Of a stretch of 64,000 nt of DNA, positions 53,462 to 63,205 are shown piece by piece; positions within the stretch are counted from its first letter, which is position 1; every line of letters starts with the position of its first letter. Below the pieces are notes generated by a model that was not told where the DNA came from, did not search any database, and worked only from the letters and a program-made list of their open reading frames with translations. Made by a program: the position numbers and the translations under genes. This stretch comes from a virus: the IMG/VR virus record IMGVR_UViG_3300046323_000419, positions 36,364 to 100,363 of that record; one strand, 5' to 3'.

Positions 53462-55134
53462 CTATCACATTCCAATAAAGATTTCCTTAATTGCTGTGCA
53501 GCATTTGTACCATGTTGATAATATAATGTTTTAATTCCAAGTTCAGCAGCTTTATACAATAACGCATTAACTTCTTTATAACCAACCTTTTGATTAATCA
53601 TTAAATTTAATGATTGAGATTGATCTATAAATTGTTGTCTTTGTGCTGCCTGAATCAATATTTCCATTGGAGATATTTCTTGAAATGTTTTAAATACATT
53701 CTTTTGATGTTCATTAAGTTCTGCTAAATGTGATACTGATCCATCATTTTGTGCAATACTATTCCAAACACCTCTATTATTAATACCTAATTCTTCTAAT
53801 AACTTTTCTAAACTAGGATTTTTAATTACATGTTTACCACCTGCAATATCTTTAATATAGTAATTACTAAATATAGGTTCAATACCTTGAGATACTTGAC
53901 CTAGTATAAAAGCAGAAGATGTATTTGGTGCTACAGCATTCATTAAACAATTTCTTCTACCATATCCTTCAAGCATTTTAGGTTCACCATATAATAAAGC
54001 TAATTCTTGAGATGATTTTAAAGTATGTTCTTGAATTTTTTTAAATAATTTTGCATTAATATATTTAGCATCCATTGATTCAAAAGCAATATCATTATTT
54101 TGCAATAAAGTATGATAACCTGTACAACCTACACCAATATCTCTAAAATCATGTGATGAATTATAAGCTTTTTTTAAGAAAAACCATTTATAATTATCTT
54201 CTTTTTTGTCACTATGTTTCCAACTTAATAAAGTTCTTTGATAAATAGTATGTAAACCATCTAATGCTTGAGCAAGAACTTCAACAGCTCTTCCAAATTC
54301 AGGATGATCTATAAAAATTGCATTCATTGCTGCAATATCACAAACAAATGAATATTTATCATCAGAAACCTCTAATATTTCGGTACAAAGATTTGAAGAT
54401 TTGATTGTAAAATTATTATCTCTATACACATCTGGTTTAGCATTATTTACATTATCTTTAAAGAATATATAAGGTAATCCTGTTAAAAATCTAGATTCAT
54501 GAACTTTTAATAATACTTCTCTAGCTTTTTCATCACCATTTGCAGCTTTATCTAAGAAATCTTGACCAATGCAAACCCCATAGTTAATTTTATCTAAAGG
54601 ATTATTATCTCTTTGAATATCTAAAACTTCTAAAATATCAGCATGATCAATATCCCAGTATAGTGCCATATAACCTCTTCTAACACCTTGATTAACTTCT
54701 TTAATAATATCATTAAATCCTCCTGCAAAATATAAAGAACCTGGTGAAGGAATACCACTGTTTGTTATAGAAGCCCCGGCGCCTCTTAAATCCATATATC
54801 CAGAGCAACCTTTACCAACTTTTGTCATTATAGCAGATTCTCCTTTAGCAAAAGCAATTTCACCCATTGAATCTCCAATATGTTGATTACTACAACTAAA
54901 TGGTAATGCACTTTTTCTACCTATACTTGTAATAAATGGTGTCGATAATGCATACATTCCAATATCTAAATATTTTAAAAATTCTTCTTTAAAAGTAGGA
55001 TTTTTTGGTAACACTTCTTGTATTGTAGTTGCTATAATTTCAAATCTAACTTCAGGAGTTTCTCCCGGTAGTAAATAACCACTTTTTCCGTCATTTAAAT
55101 AGGCTGACGAAGCCTGATTTATCCAATTATACAT
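53449..55134 (-). CDS. nrdA: Class I ribonucleotide reductase, alpha subunit
   Basis: A 561-residue catalytic subunit: first redox cysteine in FSCSNQ (C81), active-site SSNLCTE (N248, C250, E252), second redox cysteine C265, radical-path tyrosines LYY (Y538, Y539) and a C-terminal CDSC (C556, C559) for reduction by thioredoxin/glutaredoxin. It reduces ribonucleoside diphosphates. It is shorter than host enzymes because it has no N-terminal ATP-cone; allosteric activity control is therefore probably absent. It is 5 bases after nrdB, and its product works with NrdB. Confidence 0.92.
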   Translation of the reverse strand: MYNWINQASSAYLNDGKSGYLLPGETPEVRFEIIATTIQEVLPKNPTFKEEFLKYLDIGMYALSTPFITSIGRKSALPFSCSNQHIGDSMGEIAFAKGESAIMTKVGKGCSGYMDLRGAGASITNSGIPSPGSLYFAGGFNDIIKEVNQGVRRGYMALYWDIDHADILEVLDIQRDNNPLDKINYGVCIGQDFLDKAANGDEKAREVLLKVHESRFLTGLPYIFFKDNVNNAKPDVYRDNNFTIKSSNLCTEILEVSDDKYSFVCDIAAMNAIFIDHPEFGRAVEVLAQALDGLHTIYQRTLLSWKHSDKKEDNYKWFFLKKAYNSSHDFRDIGVGCTGYHTLLQNNDIAFESMDAKYINAKLFKKIQEHTLKSSQELALLYGEPKMLEGYGRRNCLMNAVAPNTSSAFILGQVSQGIEPIFSNYYIKDIAGGKHVIKNPSLEKLLEELGINNRGVWNSIAQNDGSVSHLAELNEHQKNVFKTFQEISPMEILIQAAQRQQFIDQSQSLNLMINQKVGYKEVNALLYKAAELGIKTLYYQHGTNAAQQLRKSLLECDSCAG

Positions 55135-55139
55135 ATATA

Positions 55140-56156
55140 TTAAAATAAGTCGTTAGTTGTTGCTACGTGTGCGTGTTTATTATAATTTGGTGAAGTTTTA
55201 TGAAAAAAGTCTACATGTATTGTAGAAGCTTGTTCTAATTCAAAAAAATCAAATTTTTCAATATCTTCATCTTTAATATCAAATATTTTATCTATATTTA
55301 ATAATTCTAATGAATAATTAATTCTAAATTTAATATAATTTTTAATTTGTTCAGCTTTTAAATACTCTAAATCTCCATGTTCAAACACCCAATCAACAAT
55401 CCTAGATTCTGATTCATAAGATTTTATCATTGCATTTTTTACAATATTATTGAAATCTTCTGGAAATATTTCAGGATTTTCTTCTTTTAAAAGATTAATA
55501 ATGTATATACCAAATAAGGCATGAATATTTTCTTCTTTTGTAGTATCCATAATAACATTGTCTGTATCTTTTAAATATCCTTTTTCTTTATTAATAACTT
55601 TTAATATAGAAAATAATCCAAATAACGAACTGTTTTCAATTGCTAAAGAAAATAATGTTAAAGCCATTATATGGTCTGTTGAATTACCTTCTTTAATTTT
55701 TAATAAATATTTTTCAAGATATTTAACTCTATCTGCGATACATGCAACATTTTCCAAGTCTTCAAATTCTTCTTGTAAACCAAATACTTCAATAGGTTTT
55801 CTATATCCACGAGCATGACGAACTTCACTTTCCGCAAAACTAACACCAATTGCATCAATTTCAGGTTTTGGAAACATATTATATAAATCTGCCCAAAATC
55901 TTTTAACTTTAATTTCAACTTGTGCAATTGCTAATAAAGCTCTCTTAGCAATCATTTTTTCTTTAAATGACATAAAATTATTAAAGTCATTCTTATCTGC
56001 AGAAAAATCCCATTTATTTACAAACCACATTGTTTTATTAATTGATAATAAAAATGTTTCTAATTCTGGATATTCTTCAGGTAAAACACTTGTTCGTTTA
56101 ACCAACAAACTTCTTTTTAACATATTATTATTTAAATTATTATTATTTATTTCCAT
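55140..56156 (-). CDS. nrdB: Class I ribonucleotide reductase, beta subunit
   Basis: A 338-residue ferritin-like radical subunit. The di-metal ligands are visible: a carboxylate near D54/D57 (SADKNDF), EVRHARGY with E111, H114 and the radical-bearing Y118, AIENSS with E174, and KEENIH with E209 and H212. A tyrosine at the expected site suggests a class Ia/Ib-type cofactor. It generates the radical that is passed to NrdA. It starts inside the previous gene by 10 bases and is followed 5 bases later by nrdA. Confidence 0.9.
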   Translation of the reverse strand: MEINNNNLNNNMLKRSLLVKRTSVLPEEYPELETFLLSINKTMWFVNKWDFSADKNDFNNFMSFKEKMIAKRALLAIAQVEIKVKRFWADLYNMFPKPEIDAIGVSFAESEVRHARGYRKPIEVFGLQEEFEDLENVACIADRVKYLEKYLLKIKEGNSTDHIMALTLFSLAIENSSLFGLFSILKVINKEKGYLKDTDNVIMDTTKEENIHALFGIYIINLLKEENPEIFPEDFNNIVKNAMIKSYESESRIVDWVFEHGDLEYLKAEQIKNYIKFRINYSLELLNIDKIFDIKDEDIEKFDFFELEQASTIHVDFFHKTSPNYNKHAHVATTNDLF

Positions 56157-56731
56157 ACTTTCCCCCCAACTTCTGTTAGTATTAGTACTTCATTATGAGG
56201 ATTAACGTAATCCCCTAACTCTTGGTTACTATCTAAAATAACCCCCAACTCCTTTTGCAACCTCTCTTTTAGTTTTATATCTTTGTAAAGTATTTGTTTT
56301 ATTTTTAGTAGAAAGTTTACACCTGCAGAATTACCAGAATATACTTCCGCCCAAAATCTTAAAATTAATTGTTTAGCGTCATCTCCAAATTTAGAGTATT
56401 GACTATTTAATAAACAATTATATTCATTAAGATATTCTTCTGGGAATTTAAATATATATACTACTTTATCATCTATATCAATATGTTTTACAAATAATTC
56501 ATTATTTGTAAGTTTATGCTCATATTTAGTGAATTCAGGATTTTTAAAATTGAATTCGTGTAATATAAATATACAATTTTCATATTCATTATTTTCGTCA
56601 AATAAATATGTATTGATAAGATATGGTAAAAATTTGATATTTAAATCTAGTACTTCTGATAATAATGGTAATAAGTAAGTCTTCGATTTATTGAAACGAA
56701 GCTTCTTTGTGTTTTCTATTTCTCTACTCAT
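56147..56731 (-). CDS. Uncharacterised early protein
   Basis: A 194-residue soluble protein, helical with a mid beta region (CIFILHEFNFKN and KVVYIFKFPEEY, about residues 53-100), no signal peptide and no recognised motif. Its last 10 bases overlap the nrdB start, so it is co-translated with the reductase. This could indicate a regulatory or accessory role in dNTP synthesis, but nothing in the sequence proves it. Confidence 0.45.
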   Translation of the reverse strand: MSREIENTKKLRFNKSKTYLLPLLSEVLDLNIKFLPYLINTYLFDENNEYENCIFILHEFNFKNPEFTKYEHKLTNNELFVKHIDIDDKVVYIFKFPEEYLNEYNCLLNSQYSKFGDDAKQLILRFWAEVYSGNSAGVNFLLKIKQILYKDIKLKERLQKELGVILDSNQELGDYVNPHNEVLILTEVGGKVWK

Positions 56732-56735
56732 TAAT

Positions 56736-57143
56736 TTATTCTTCTTTCTGTTTATTATAAAAGTTAATAAATCTTAATACTGCATTATATACAGATTCTA
56801 TTTTATTATCTAAAACAACAGTATCATAATAATGTGGTGAATTTGGAATTGGTTTATCAGGTCTAAAATTAGTTGATTGTATTGTACAACTATTTGAACT
56901 AATATAAATTCCAAATCTTCCGTGATATGGATATTTTATAGATTCAATTTTTTCAACAACTGGTATTAATATATTCCAATCTGAATGATAATTAAATTCT
57001 CTTAAAGATGCTTCCCAATTACATTCAGAATACCACGGTAAGTTAACTCTATCTTTAGATTTATTTATTAAATACTTATCACCGTGTTTAGGATGTATTG
57101 ACCATCCCATAAATTCTGCAATAATTCTATTATTTTCTTCCAT
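56736..57143 (-). CDS. Conserved small phage protein (IAEFMG type)
   Basis: A 135-residue protein: IIAEFMGWSIHP near the start, then DWNILIPVVEKIE (about 54-66), and a C-terminal VYNAVLRFINFYN (about 118-130). I recognise this pattern from small conserved genes of many phages and Bacteroidetes elements, with no known function. It abuts the nuclease gene with no gap. Confidence 0.55.
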   Translation of the reverse strand: MEENNRIIAEFMGWSIHPKHGDKYLINKSKDRVNLPWYSECNWEASLREFNYHSDWNILIPVVEKIESIKYPYHGRFGIYISSNSCTIQSTNFRPDKPIPNSPHYYDTVVLDNKIESVYNAVLRFINFYNKQKEE

Positions 57144-58178
57144 TTAATTTACTTCTATAAAATCATCATTTAATATTAAACTTCCATTATTTTCATAAAC
57201 TTCTTGACTGAAATCATAAAGTTTATTTTTCCAATGGTAATAAATTAAGTCTAAATTTTCATCTAATCCTTTATATTTATAACCTGCTTTTGTTGTAAAA
57301 CCATTAATTGCAGCATTATGCCATTTATCACTTATTTCAAATACGTGAGGAACTTTTTCACCTCTACCTATGAATATGAATTTAAATGGTGCTAATGTAT
57401 AACCAACTAATCCTAATTGTTCACAAATACTATCAAATGCTTTTGAATAAACTGCTTCTTGAAAATAATAACAATATTTTATAAAACTTTTTGTGAATTC
57501 ATCAGCTCTTGATGAACCAGTTTTAATATCTTCCATATAAACAATTTTATTTGTATGATCAATTGACATTTTATCAATTATACCTCTTAAATGAAATCCC
57601 TTATATCCATATTCAAATTTATATTGATAATGATTTTCAAAATTATTATTAAATAGATGATAAGTATGTTTATGATTTAATAATAAACCTACACATTCTT
57701 CAGCATCTTGTGATTCTTTTTGAGTAACTACAATTTTATTCTTTGTTTCAAGTTTAATTTTAATATAATCCCAAAATTCAGGTTTATCAAAATTAGATAT
57801 TAACTTATCTTCAGTTTTAATATTGCTCCAAAATCCATTATGTTTTACAATTTTTAAAACTGTATTTACATTGGGAACTTTATCATAATTATCTATAATA
57901 ATATCGCATAATACACCTAATGTAGCAGTTGGTTTATTATCATCATAAATTACATATAATTCTTTACATAGATTATTATTTGTAATTTTATCTACCAATA
58001 AATCATCCACATAAGAACCAAATCTTAGACCATCTCCTTCTGGGTTTGATGGTCTAATTAATGCTTTTGGTCCATTCCTATCGAAGTCACTAATTCTGCT
58101 ATAACTTAGCTTTAAGTCTATAACTTCTTCGTTATTGAGTAATTGTTCTAACCTGTTCGTTTCTTTTTTCTCTTTCAT
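57144..58178 (-). CDS. PD-(D/E)XK nuclease, RecB/Cas4-like
   Basis: A 344-residue protein with the nuclease core: GIIDKMS (D202), MEDIKTG (D217, K219) and the helix YYFQEAVYSK carrying a QxxxY motif (Q240, Y244), the combination found in RecB/AddB/Cas4-like exonucleases. It probably processes DNA ends during replication or recombination. The C-terminal part (about 255-344) is a helical extension. It overlaps the upstream gene by 47 bases, and the exact start is uncertain. Confidence 0.75.
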   Translation of the reverse strand: MKEKKETNRLEQLLNNEEVIDLKLSYSRISDFDRNGPKALIRPSNPEGDGLRFGSYVDDLLVDKITNNNLCKELYVIYDDNKPTATLGVLCDIIIDNYDKVPNVNTVLKIVKHNGFWSNIKTEDKLISNFDKPEFWDYIKIKLETKNKIVVTQKESQDAEECVGLLLNHKHTYHLFNNNFENHYQYKFEYGYKGFHLRGIIDKMSIDHTNKIVYMEDIKTGSSRADEFTKSFIKYCYYFQEAVYSKAFDSICEQLGLVGYTLAPFKFIFIGRGEKVPHVFEISDKWHNAAINGFTTKAGYKYKGLDENLDLIYYHWKNKLYDFSQEVYENNGSLILNDDFIEVN

Positions 58179-58422
58179 TTACAATTATTAGTTCTATTAC
58201 TAAATTCATTAGTTCGTTAGAATGTTTTAATTGATATTTTAAATCATTATCATCTTCATCAAATGATAATCTCCATTCAATATCTTCAATAATTTTATCC
58301 AAATATATCCTAGCTGATGTGTAATCTTCTAATATTAAATATGTTTGTAATTTAATACATTCTTTATCGTTTACTGCAAAACAACATAATCCACTAATTT
58401 TTTGTAATAGTTCTTTTTTCAT
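58132..58422 (-). CDS. Small helical protein
   Basis: A 96-residue protein of predicted helices (MKKELLQKISGLCCF, then a charged coiled-coil-like region to NEREKRNEQ). It overlaps the nuclease gene by 47 bases, so one of the two starts is later than given. No family recognised. Confidence 0.45.
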   Translation of the reverse strand: MKKELLQKISGLCCFAVNDKECIKLQTYLILEDYTSARIYLDKIIEDIEWRLSFDEDDNDLKYQLKHSNELMNLVIELIIVNEREKRNEQVRTITQ

Positions 58423-58432
58423 TTTTATTTAA

Positions 58433-58876
58433 TTAAATTATTTTTATATATACTCCAGGATCATCTTTATTTACACTATAAAATCCTTGTCCTATTTTCA
58501 ACGCAAAAGGTATTGCACAATCCATGTTATCGTCGATAATAATATCATGTGCAGTTAGTAAATCTAAACTAATCTGCACGATATTATGGAAATCAAATTT
58601 TCGTTTTGAATCTCTAACAAAGTGAAACCCTATTTGTAATGGTAGTTTTTTACCTTCAATTTGTTTTAAAAAATCTTCTCTTAATTCTTCAATTAGATTA
58701 GGTCTATTAACATAACCTTTCACTATCTTTTTACTTGATGAATAAGATTGTATTCCTAAACTATTTAAATATCTTTTAACAGTTATAGATGCAAAACTTC
58801 CTTTAGTCGTATTTATACGAGAATTTTTTGAACTTGGAACATTTCCAGGTATAAAGATTAATTCATTTTCTACCAT
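58433..58876 (-). CDS. RusA-like Holliday-junction resolvase family protein
   Basis: A 147-residue protein with the RusA fold pattern: N-terminal GNVPSSKNSR, then KFDFHNIVQISLDLL and IIIDDNMD (about residues 92-118). Compared with PDxDN...K...DD of RusA, the first and last aspartates are kept, but the second Asp is His and the Lys is Gln, so activity may be altered. It would resolve four-way junctions before packaging. It overlaps the next gene by 7 bases. Confidence 0.65.
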   Translation of the reverse strand: MVENELIFIPGNVPSSKNSRINTTKGSFASITVKRYLNSLGIQSYSSSKKIVKGYVNRPNLIEELREDFLKQIEGKKLPLQIGFHFVRDSKRKFDFHNIVQISLDLLTAHDIIIDDNMDCAIPFALKIGQGFYSVNKDDPGVYIKII

Positions 58877-59574
58877 ATTACACTATTAAATTGTGGATAA
58901 TTTTTCTCCATATATTCATCCAATTCTGTAAATATTGTAGAATAACTCATTAACATTGGATATGGATTTATAATTACTTTATTTTTACTTTCGTCAATAT
59001 ATTCACGTAAATCTAAATTATCTCCTGTTAAAAACAGATACACAATATTCTTTTTTCTTTTATTAATTTCTTGAATTACATTACGAATAAAATTTTTCCA
59101 AATAATTGTATAATCTTTATCTTTTTCAGTACACATCGAACAATTTAAAAACAACATATCATTATCACAATAATCATCAAGACTATTATCAAAATTAGTT
59201 ATACTATGCTGATTACCATATATTGTTTCATAAATACAATCTCTAAACTGTCTTAATTCTAAAGGTAAATTTTCAATTAAAATAGATTTATCTATTATTC
59301 CTCTACCTATACCTGAAGATCTAACATCTTTAGCGGGTCTATTATCAATTATTACAATTTTTACATCCTTAAAAGAGCATTTTTTAAAAGAATTAAATAA
59401 TCTACTTTTTATAGGATAAACTTTCTTATCGGATAAATAAATTTGTTCTATAAAATCATTCAGATGATTTGAATATTCAAGAGATGTTAAATTGCATAAA
59501 ATAGTTGACCACTCAAAACCTATTTCATTTGTCCAATTATAAGATGTTTTATTTTTAGAAGAGGTTATCATCAA
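58870..59574 (-). CDS. Uracil-DNA glycosylase-like protein with altered motifs
   Basis: A 234-residue protein with the UDG layout: VKIVIIDNRPAKD (residues 71-83) where UNG has its GQDPYH loop, MLFLNCSMC (140-148) like the LLLN strand, IIWKNF (157-162), and NPYPMLMS (203-210) in place of HPSPLS. The catalytic Asp and His are not in their normal context, so it may bind DNA or act in another way. UDG-type genes are a known crAss-like conserved feature. Overlaps the resolvase start. Confidence 0.6.
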   Translation of the reverse strand: MMITSSKNKTSYNWTNEIGFEWSTILCNLTSLEYSNHLNDFIEQIYLSDKKVYPIKSRLFNSFKKCSFKDVKIVIIDNRPAKDVRSSGIGRGIIDKSILIENLPLELRQFRDCIYETIYGNQHSITNFDNSLDDYCDNDMLFLNCSMCTEKDKDYTIIWKNFIRNVIQEINKRKKNIVYLFLTGDNLDLREYIDESKNKVIINPYPMLMSYSTIFTELDEYMEKNYPQFNSVIW

Positions 59575-61285
59575 CTTGTATTTTAAAGTTATCTATTTGA
59601 TTTATTATTTTAGAAGTATCTATATCTTTGTAATAAACCTGATTATCAAAACTTACAGTATTAATACCAACTTTAGTACTTTGCCATAGATTTATCAATT
59701 CATTAGTTTCTTTAGAAGTATAAATAAATTTTGGCAAAGAGCATTCAATGAAACTATCTAAATCAATATTTTTTTTAACCTCTTGGTAATTTAACCAATT
59801 AATATTATTTGGTGCAGGTATTTCAGATTCAGTACCTAAAATATTACCTTTTAAAATCTGTTTTTCACAATAATTTTTTCTTTTATCGATATAATTATAC
59901 ATTAAATCTCTAAATTGACTTTTGTATGGAATATTGTGAATATCAATTTGATTAGATAAAACAGAAAATAAATCAAATTGATTTAAAAAGCTTTTATTTT
60001 TTAAAATAGAATCTTGATGTTTTATTGTAAAATTAACTATTAAACTATTCATAAATATAAATGGAAATATTTTATTTATATCATATGTAGGAGTATGAAT
60101 TCTAAATTCTATAGTCTGTTTATTACCAAATATCAAAGGGATTATATTATATAGAAAATAACGATATTTTATATTCCATTTTTGATTACCATTTGGGTCT
60201 GCTGGATGACTTAAAACATTACTAAGGTCATTATTAACTGATTTAAAGTCTTGACCCATTGATAAGTATTTATATAATATTCCAAAATTATCGTCTATAT
60301 TATTAGAATTAATAATGGGATCTAATTGAGATAAAATTTCAAATGTTGGTAATGGTGCAGAATAATTTTTATTTTTAATATGATAATTATACTTTTTATA
60401 TAAAGGAAACATTTGAAACATTTCATCTTGTATTTTCATACCTACTTTAAAAAACGCTAATATAAATTCCTTTGTTCTTGGAATATTACCTAAATGTAAA
60501 TGTAATGAACAAGTTTCGTCATTATATTCAGTTCTTTCACTTAATATTTTAAGAATATCAGAAGTACATTGTAACCCTTTTTCACCTTGCATAGGAACAG
60601 TAACATATTCAATACCTGATATAGAACCGTCTCTTAAGGGAATTAATCCATATTTATCAAGAATTCTATTTGGGATAAAACCTTTAGTTGTTTCAAATTC
60701 TAAACCAAATGATAAATTTTTTAATAAAGGTGCATAATTTTTAATAGTTTTAGAAATTTCAGGATTATAATTTTCATTATAATTTTTTAAATTATTTCCA
60801 ATAATTCCCTTAGAGTCATAAGGTAAACTATATTTGTAATCTTTACTTGGAAATATTATTGCATTAAGTTTACACGATGAAAGTTTTGATATATGATAAA
60901 AATTTCCAGTAGATAACTGTTCTCGGTATTCTTTATTATTTTTAAAAATTTCTGGGTTGAATAAATAATATTTATTATGATTTTTATCTGTAATTATTGA
61001 ATATTTTAAATTACTATTAAAATAACCTAAAATTAAATTATCATCTATTATATCAACAACTCCTTTAATCAATGTATTATCTAAAATAACATATTGTTTT
61101 ACACTATAGTTATAAATAACTAAACCTGTTTCTTCTCGAAAACATTTCCCATTAATTAAATAACAATCTCCTGAATTTTGAATATTTATATCTCCTAGTT
61201 TATAATAAAATTTATTAAATTTTCTACATTGAGAAATGGGTAACTCTTCTCCTTTTATTGTAATTACTTTTTTTTCAGCACTCAT
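59555..61285 (-). CDS. Amidoligase (GS-like COOH-NH2 ligase, Amidoligase_2 type)
   Basis: A 576-residue protein; start taken at 61285 just after the upstream stop, because a longer frame from 61312 overlaps it by 26 bases. The core shows LSFGLEFETTKG (numbering from 61312: about 200-211), DGSISGIEYVTVP, HLHLG (271-275) and later IEFRIHTP, the acidic and histidine metal/ATP sites of the amidoligase superfamily. Such enzymes form amide bonds between carboxyl and amine groups. It sits directly after a class II glutamine amidotransferase gene and near a second ligase. The acceptor substrate is unknown. Confidence 0.75.
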   Translation of the reverse strand: MSAEKKVITIKGEELPISQCRKFNKFYYKLGDINIQNSGDCYLINGKCFREETGLVIYNYSVKQYVILDNTLIKGVVDIIDDNLILGYFNSNLKYSIITDKNHNKYYLFNPEIFKNNKEYREQLSTGNFYHISKLSSCKLNAIIFPSKDYKYSLPYDSKGIIGNNLKNYNENYNPEISKTIKNYAPLLKNLSFGLEFETTKGFIPNRILDKYGLIPLRDGSISGIEYVTVPMQGEKGLQCTSDILKILSERTEYNDETCSLHLHLGNIPRTKEFILAFFKVGMKIQDEMFQMFPLYKKYNYHIKNKNYSAPLPTFEILSQLDPIINSNNIDDNFGILYKYLSMGQDFKSVNNDLSNVLSHPADPNGNQKWNIKYRYFLYNIIPLIFGNKQTIEFRIHTPTYDINKIFPFIFMNSLIVNFTIKHQDSILKNKSFLNQFDLFSVLSNQIDIHNIPYKSQFRDLMYNYIDKRKNYCEKQILKGNILGTESEIPAPNNINWLNYQEVKKNIDLDSFIECSLPKFIYTSKETNELINLWQSTKVGINTVSFDNQVYYKDIDTSKIINQIDNFKIQVDDNLF

Positions 61286-61286
61286 T

Positions 61287-63203
61287 TTATTTTTTATTAG
61301 GTTTTTCAACAAAGTCTTTTAATGTATGACTTATTAAATTTAATGTATTTAATGCGGTTTTAACAGTTTCATTTTCTTTCCAATCAGAAAGTTCAATAAT
61401 AGTTTCAGATACTTCTTCAGAATGTCTTTCAAAAGATTCTAAAATTAACTCTTTAATAAATTTTTCGTCTTCTAATTCTTTAATAGCAACTTCTATCTTA
61501 ACATTTTTTTCAAAATCTTCAATAGATTTGATAGAATTATTAAATATTTCTTTATCAAATTTATTTACATCTGTAGTAGCTGGTAATATTATTACTGGAG
61601 ATTCTTTTTCAACTACTAAATCTTCTCTTTTAACCCATTTTGTTAATATACCATTATTAAAATAATATATTTTTTCAAAACCTAACTCTGTTATATTTCC
61701 AGTAAATGGTTTTCCATCAAACATTGCAATAGATACTGTTTTTGCAGGATCCATATCGATTACAGGATGTTTGGAAATATAAGATAATATTTGATGATCA
61801 ATATGTTTAATTGGCGGTTTTAATCCTTTTTGTATAATAACTGCTTTATTATAATCTTCAGAAGTTTTTAATAAAACACCATTTATAAAATAATGAAATT
61901 GTATATTATCAACCTCTTTTTTAAATGGGATAAATCCTTCTGTGTTTAATGCATTAAAATTAAAACAACCCTCTTTATAATTAAAAGCTAAACCTTTTAT
62001 ATTTTTAACATAAAGACTTGATGTAACAGAATCTATACCTGCGAATTTAAAACCCCAATTTTTTATATAAATATAAATACCGTTTATAAGAGACCCCTTT
62101 TCCCAATATCTTAAACTTTTAGAATAAACTTTACCATTATAATCTACAATAGTATGAATTGTTTTATCTTCATGTAAATTAGTCATTGAATATTTTTTAG
62201 TTTCTAAATTAGTATTAGTTGCTACTTCTTTTGGTGTTATACAATTTTCCCAATCACAATACTCATCCATATAACCACGTCGATTATACTTGGTATTATA
62301 TATAATTTCTTCACTTTGTCCAGCTTGCAGCCGACTAACTTTATGTTTTTCAGCATTTGCAAAATCACCATCTGTAATAATATAAACAGTATTATAATCT
62401 ATTTGTAAGTCATCTTTTTTAGAAGCACCTAAAACAGTTAAACTATTTTGTATAGATGAAAAAAACATACTGTTTTCATTTTTACAATAAACATTCATAG
62501 GTCTTTCTTCCATTTCAGTAACTATCATAGAACCTTTTGTTTGTTTGGAAGCACCTGACCATAAATATAATTTATTTGGTTCATCAATCCAAGTCCAAGC
62601 TAAAGCAGCTGCCCCAATATATTCACTTAAAACGTGAAACTTTTTTGTTTTATATAATATTTCACCTAATATTTCACTATCAATTTTATCACGAGTTGTT
62701 TCATAAGAGTGTCCACCATGTGTTAATTTTGTAATTTTTTCAGACAATTCAATATCATATTTTTTAGCTAATTCTTTATGATTTTTTAAAGTACCATTAT
62801 GACAAAAAATCATTTCATAACCTTCTTTATTTTTACTTGTACCAAATCCAAATGGATGAGCATTATCTTCTGTAATTGCAAAACCATAACTAGGTTGCCT
62901 AGTATGACCAATCATAATAGGGATTTTAGTAGGTTTAATTTCTCTATCTACAATAAAATCTGTATATAATTTGTCAAAACCAAGACCATATTGCACATCC
63001 CCATCCCACGATAACCCACAAGACATTTTACCTCTTTCTATATTGTAAATACCTAAGATATGTACACCATTAATATCTAAATTTTCAGGTTTATTTGTAG
63101 CCATTCCAAAAATTCCACAACTTAAAATATTTGATTTATAACCAAATAAAAAGTTACTTATATATTGTAATAATGCTAATATTAGAACTATTTTTACTAT
63201 CAT
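61287..63203 (-). CDS. Class II glutamine amidotransferase with N-terminal hydrophobic leader
   Basis: A 638-residue protein. Residues about 1-28 are a hydrophobic leader ending KSNILS; the Ntn-hydrolase motif CGIFGMA begins at C29. Further hallmarks are GHTRQPSYG and NAHPF, then CHNGTLKN. The catalytic Cys of this family must be the free N-terminal residue, so cleavage after Ser28 would be needed. Residues about 330-638 are a beta-rich region of unknown function. It releases ammonia from glutamine, probably feeding the adjacent ligases. The TAA is followed by the next ATG after 1 base. Confidence 0.75.
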   Translation of the reverse strand: MIVKIVLILALLQYISNFLFGYKSNILSCGIFGMATNKPENLDINGVHILGIYNIERGKMSCGLSWDGDVQYGLGFDKLYTDFIVDREIKPTKIPIMIGHTRQPSYGFAITEDNAHPFGFGTSKNKEGYEMIFCHNGTLKNHKELAKKYDIELSEKITKLTHGGHSYETTRDKIDSEILGEILYKTKKFHVLSEYIGAAALAWTWIDEPNKLYLWSGASKQTKGSMIVTEMEERPMNVYCKNENSMFFSSIQNSLTVLGASKKDDLQIDYNTVYIITDGDFANAEKHKVSRLQAGQSEEIIYNTKYNRRGYMDEYCDWENCITPKEVATNTNLETKKYSMTNLHEDKTIHTIVDYNGKVYSKSLRYWEKGSLINGIYIYIKNWGFKFAGIDSVTSSLYVKNIKGLAFNYKEGCFNFNALNTEGFIPFKKEVDNIQFHYFINGVLLKTSEDYNKAVIIQKGLKPPIKHIDHQILSYISKHPVIDMDPAKTVSIAMFDGKPFTGNITELGFEKIYYFNNGILTKWVKREDLVVEKESPVIILPATTDVNKFDKEIFNNSIKSIEDFEKNVKIEVAIKELEDEKFIKELILESFERHSEEVSETIIELSDWKENETVKTALNTLNLISHTLKDFVEKPNKK

Positions 63204-63205
63204 TT

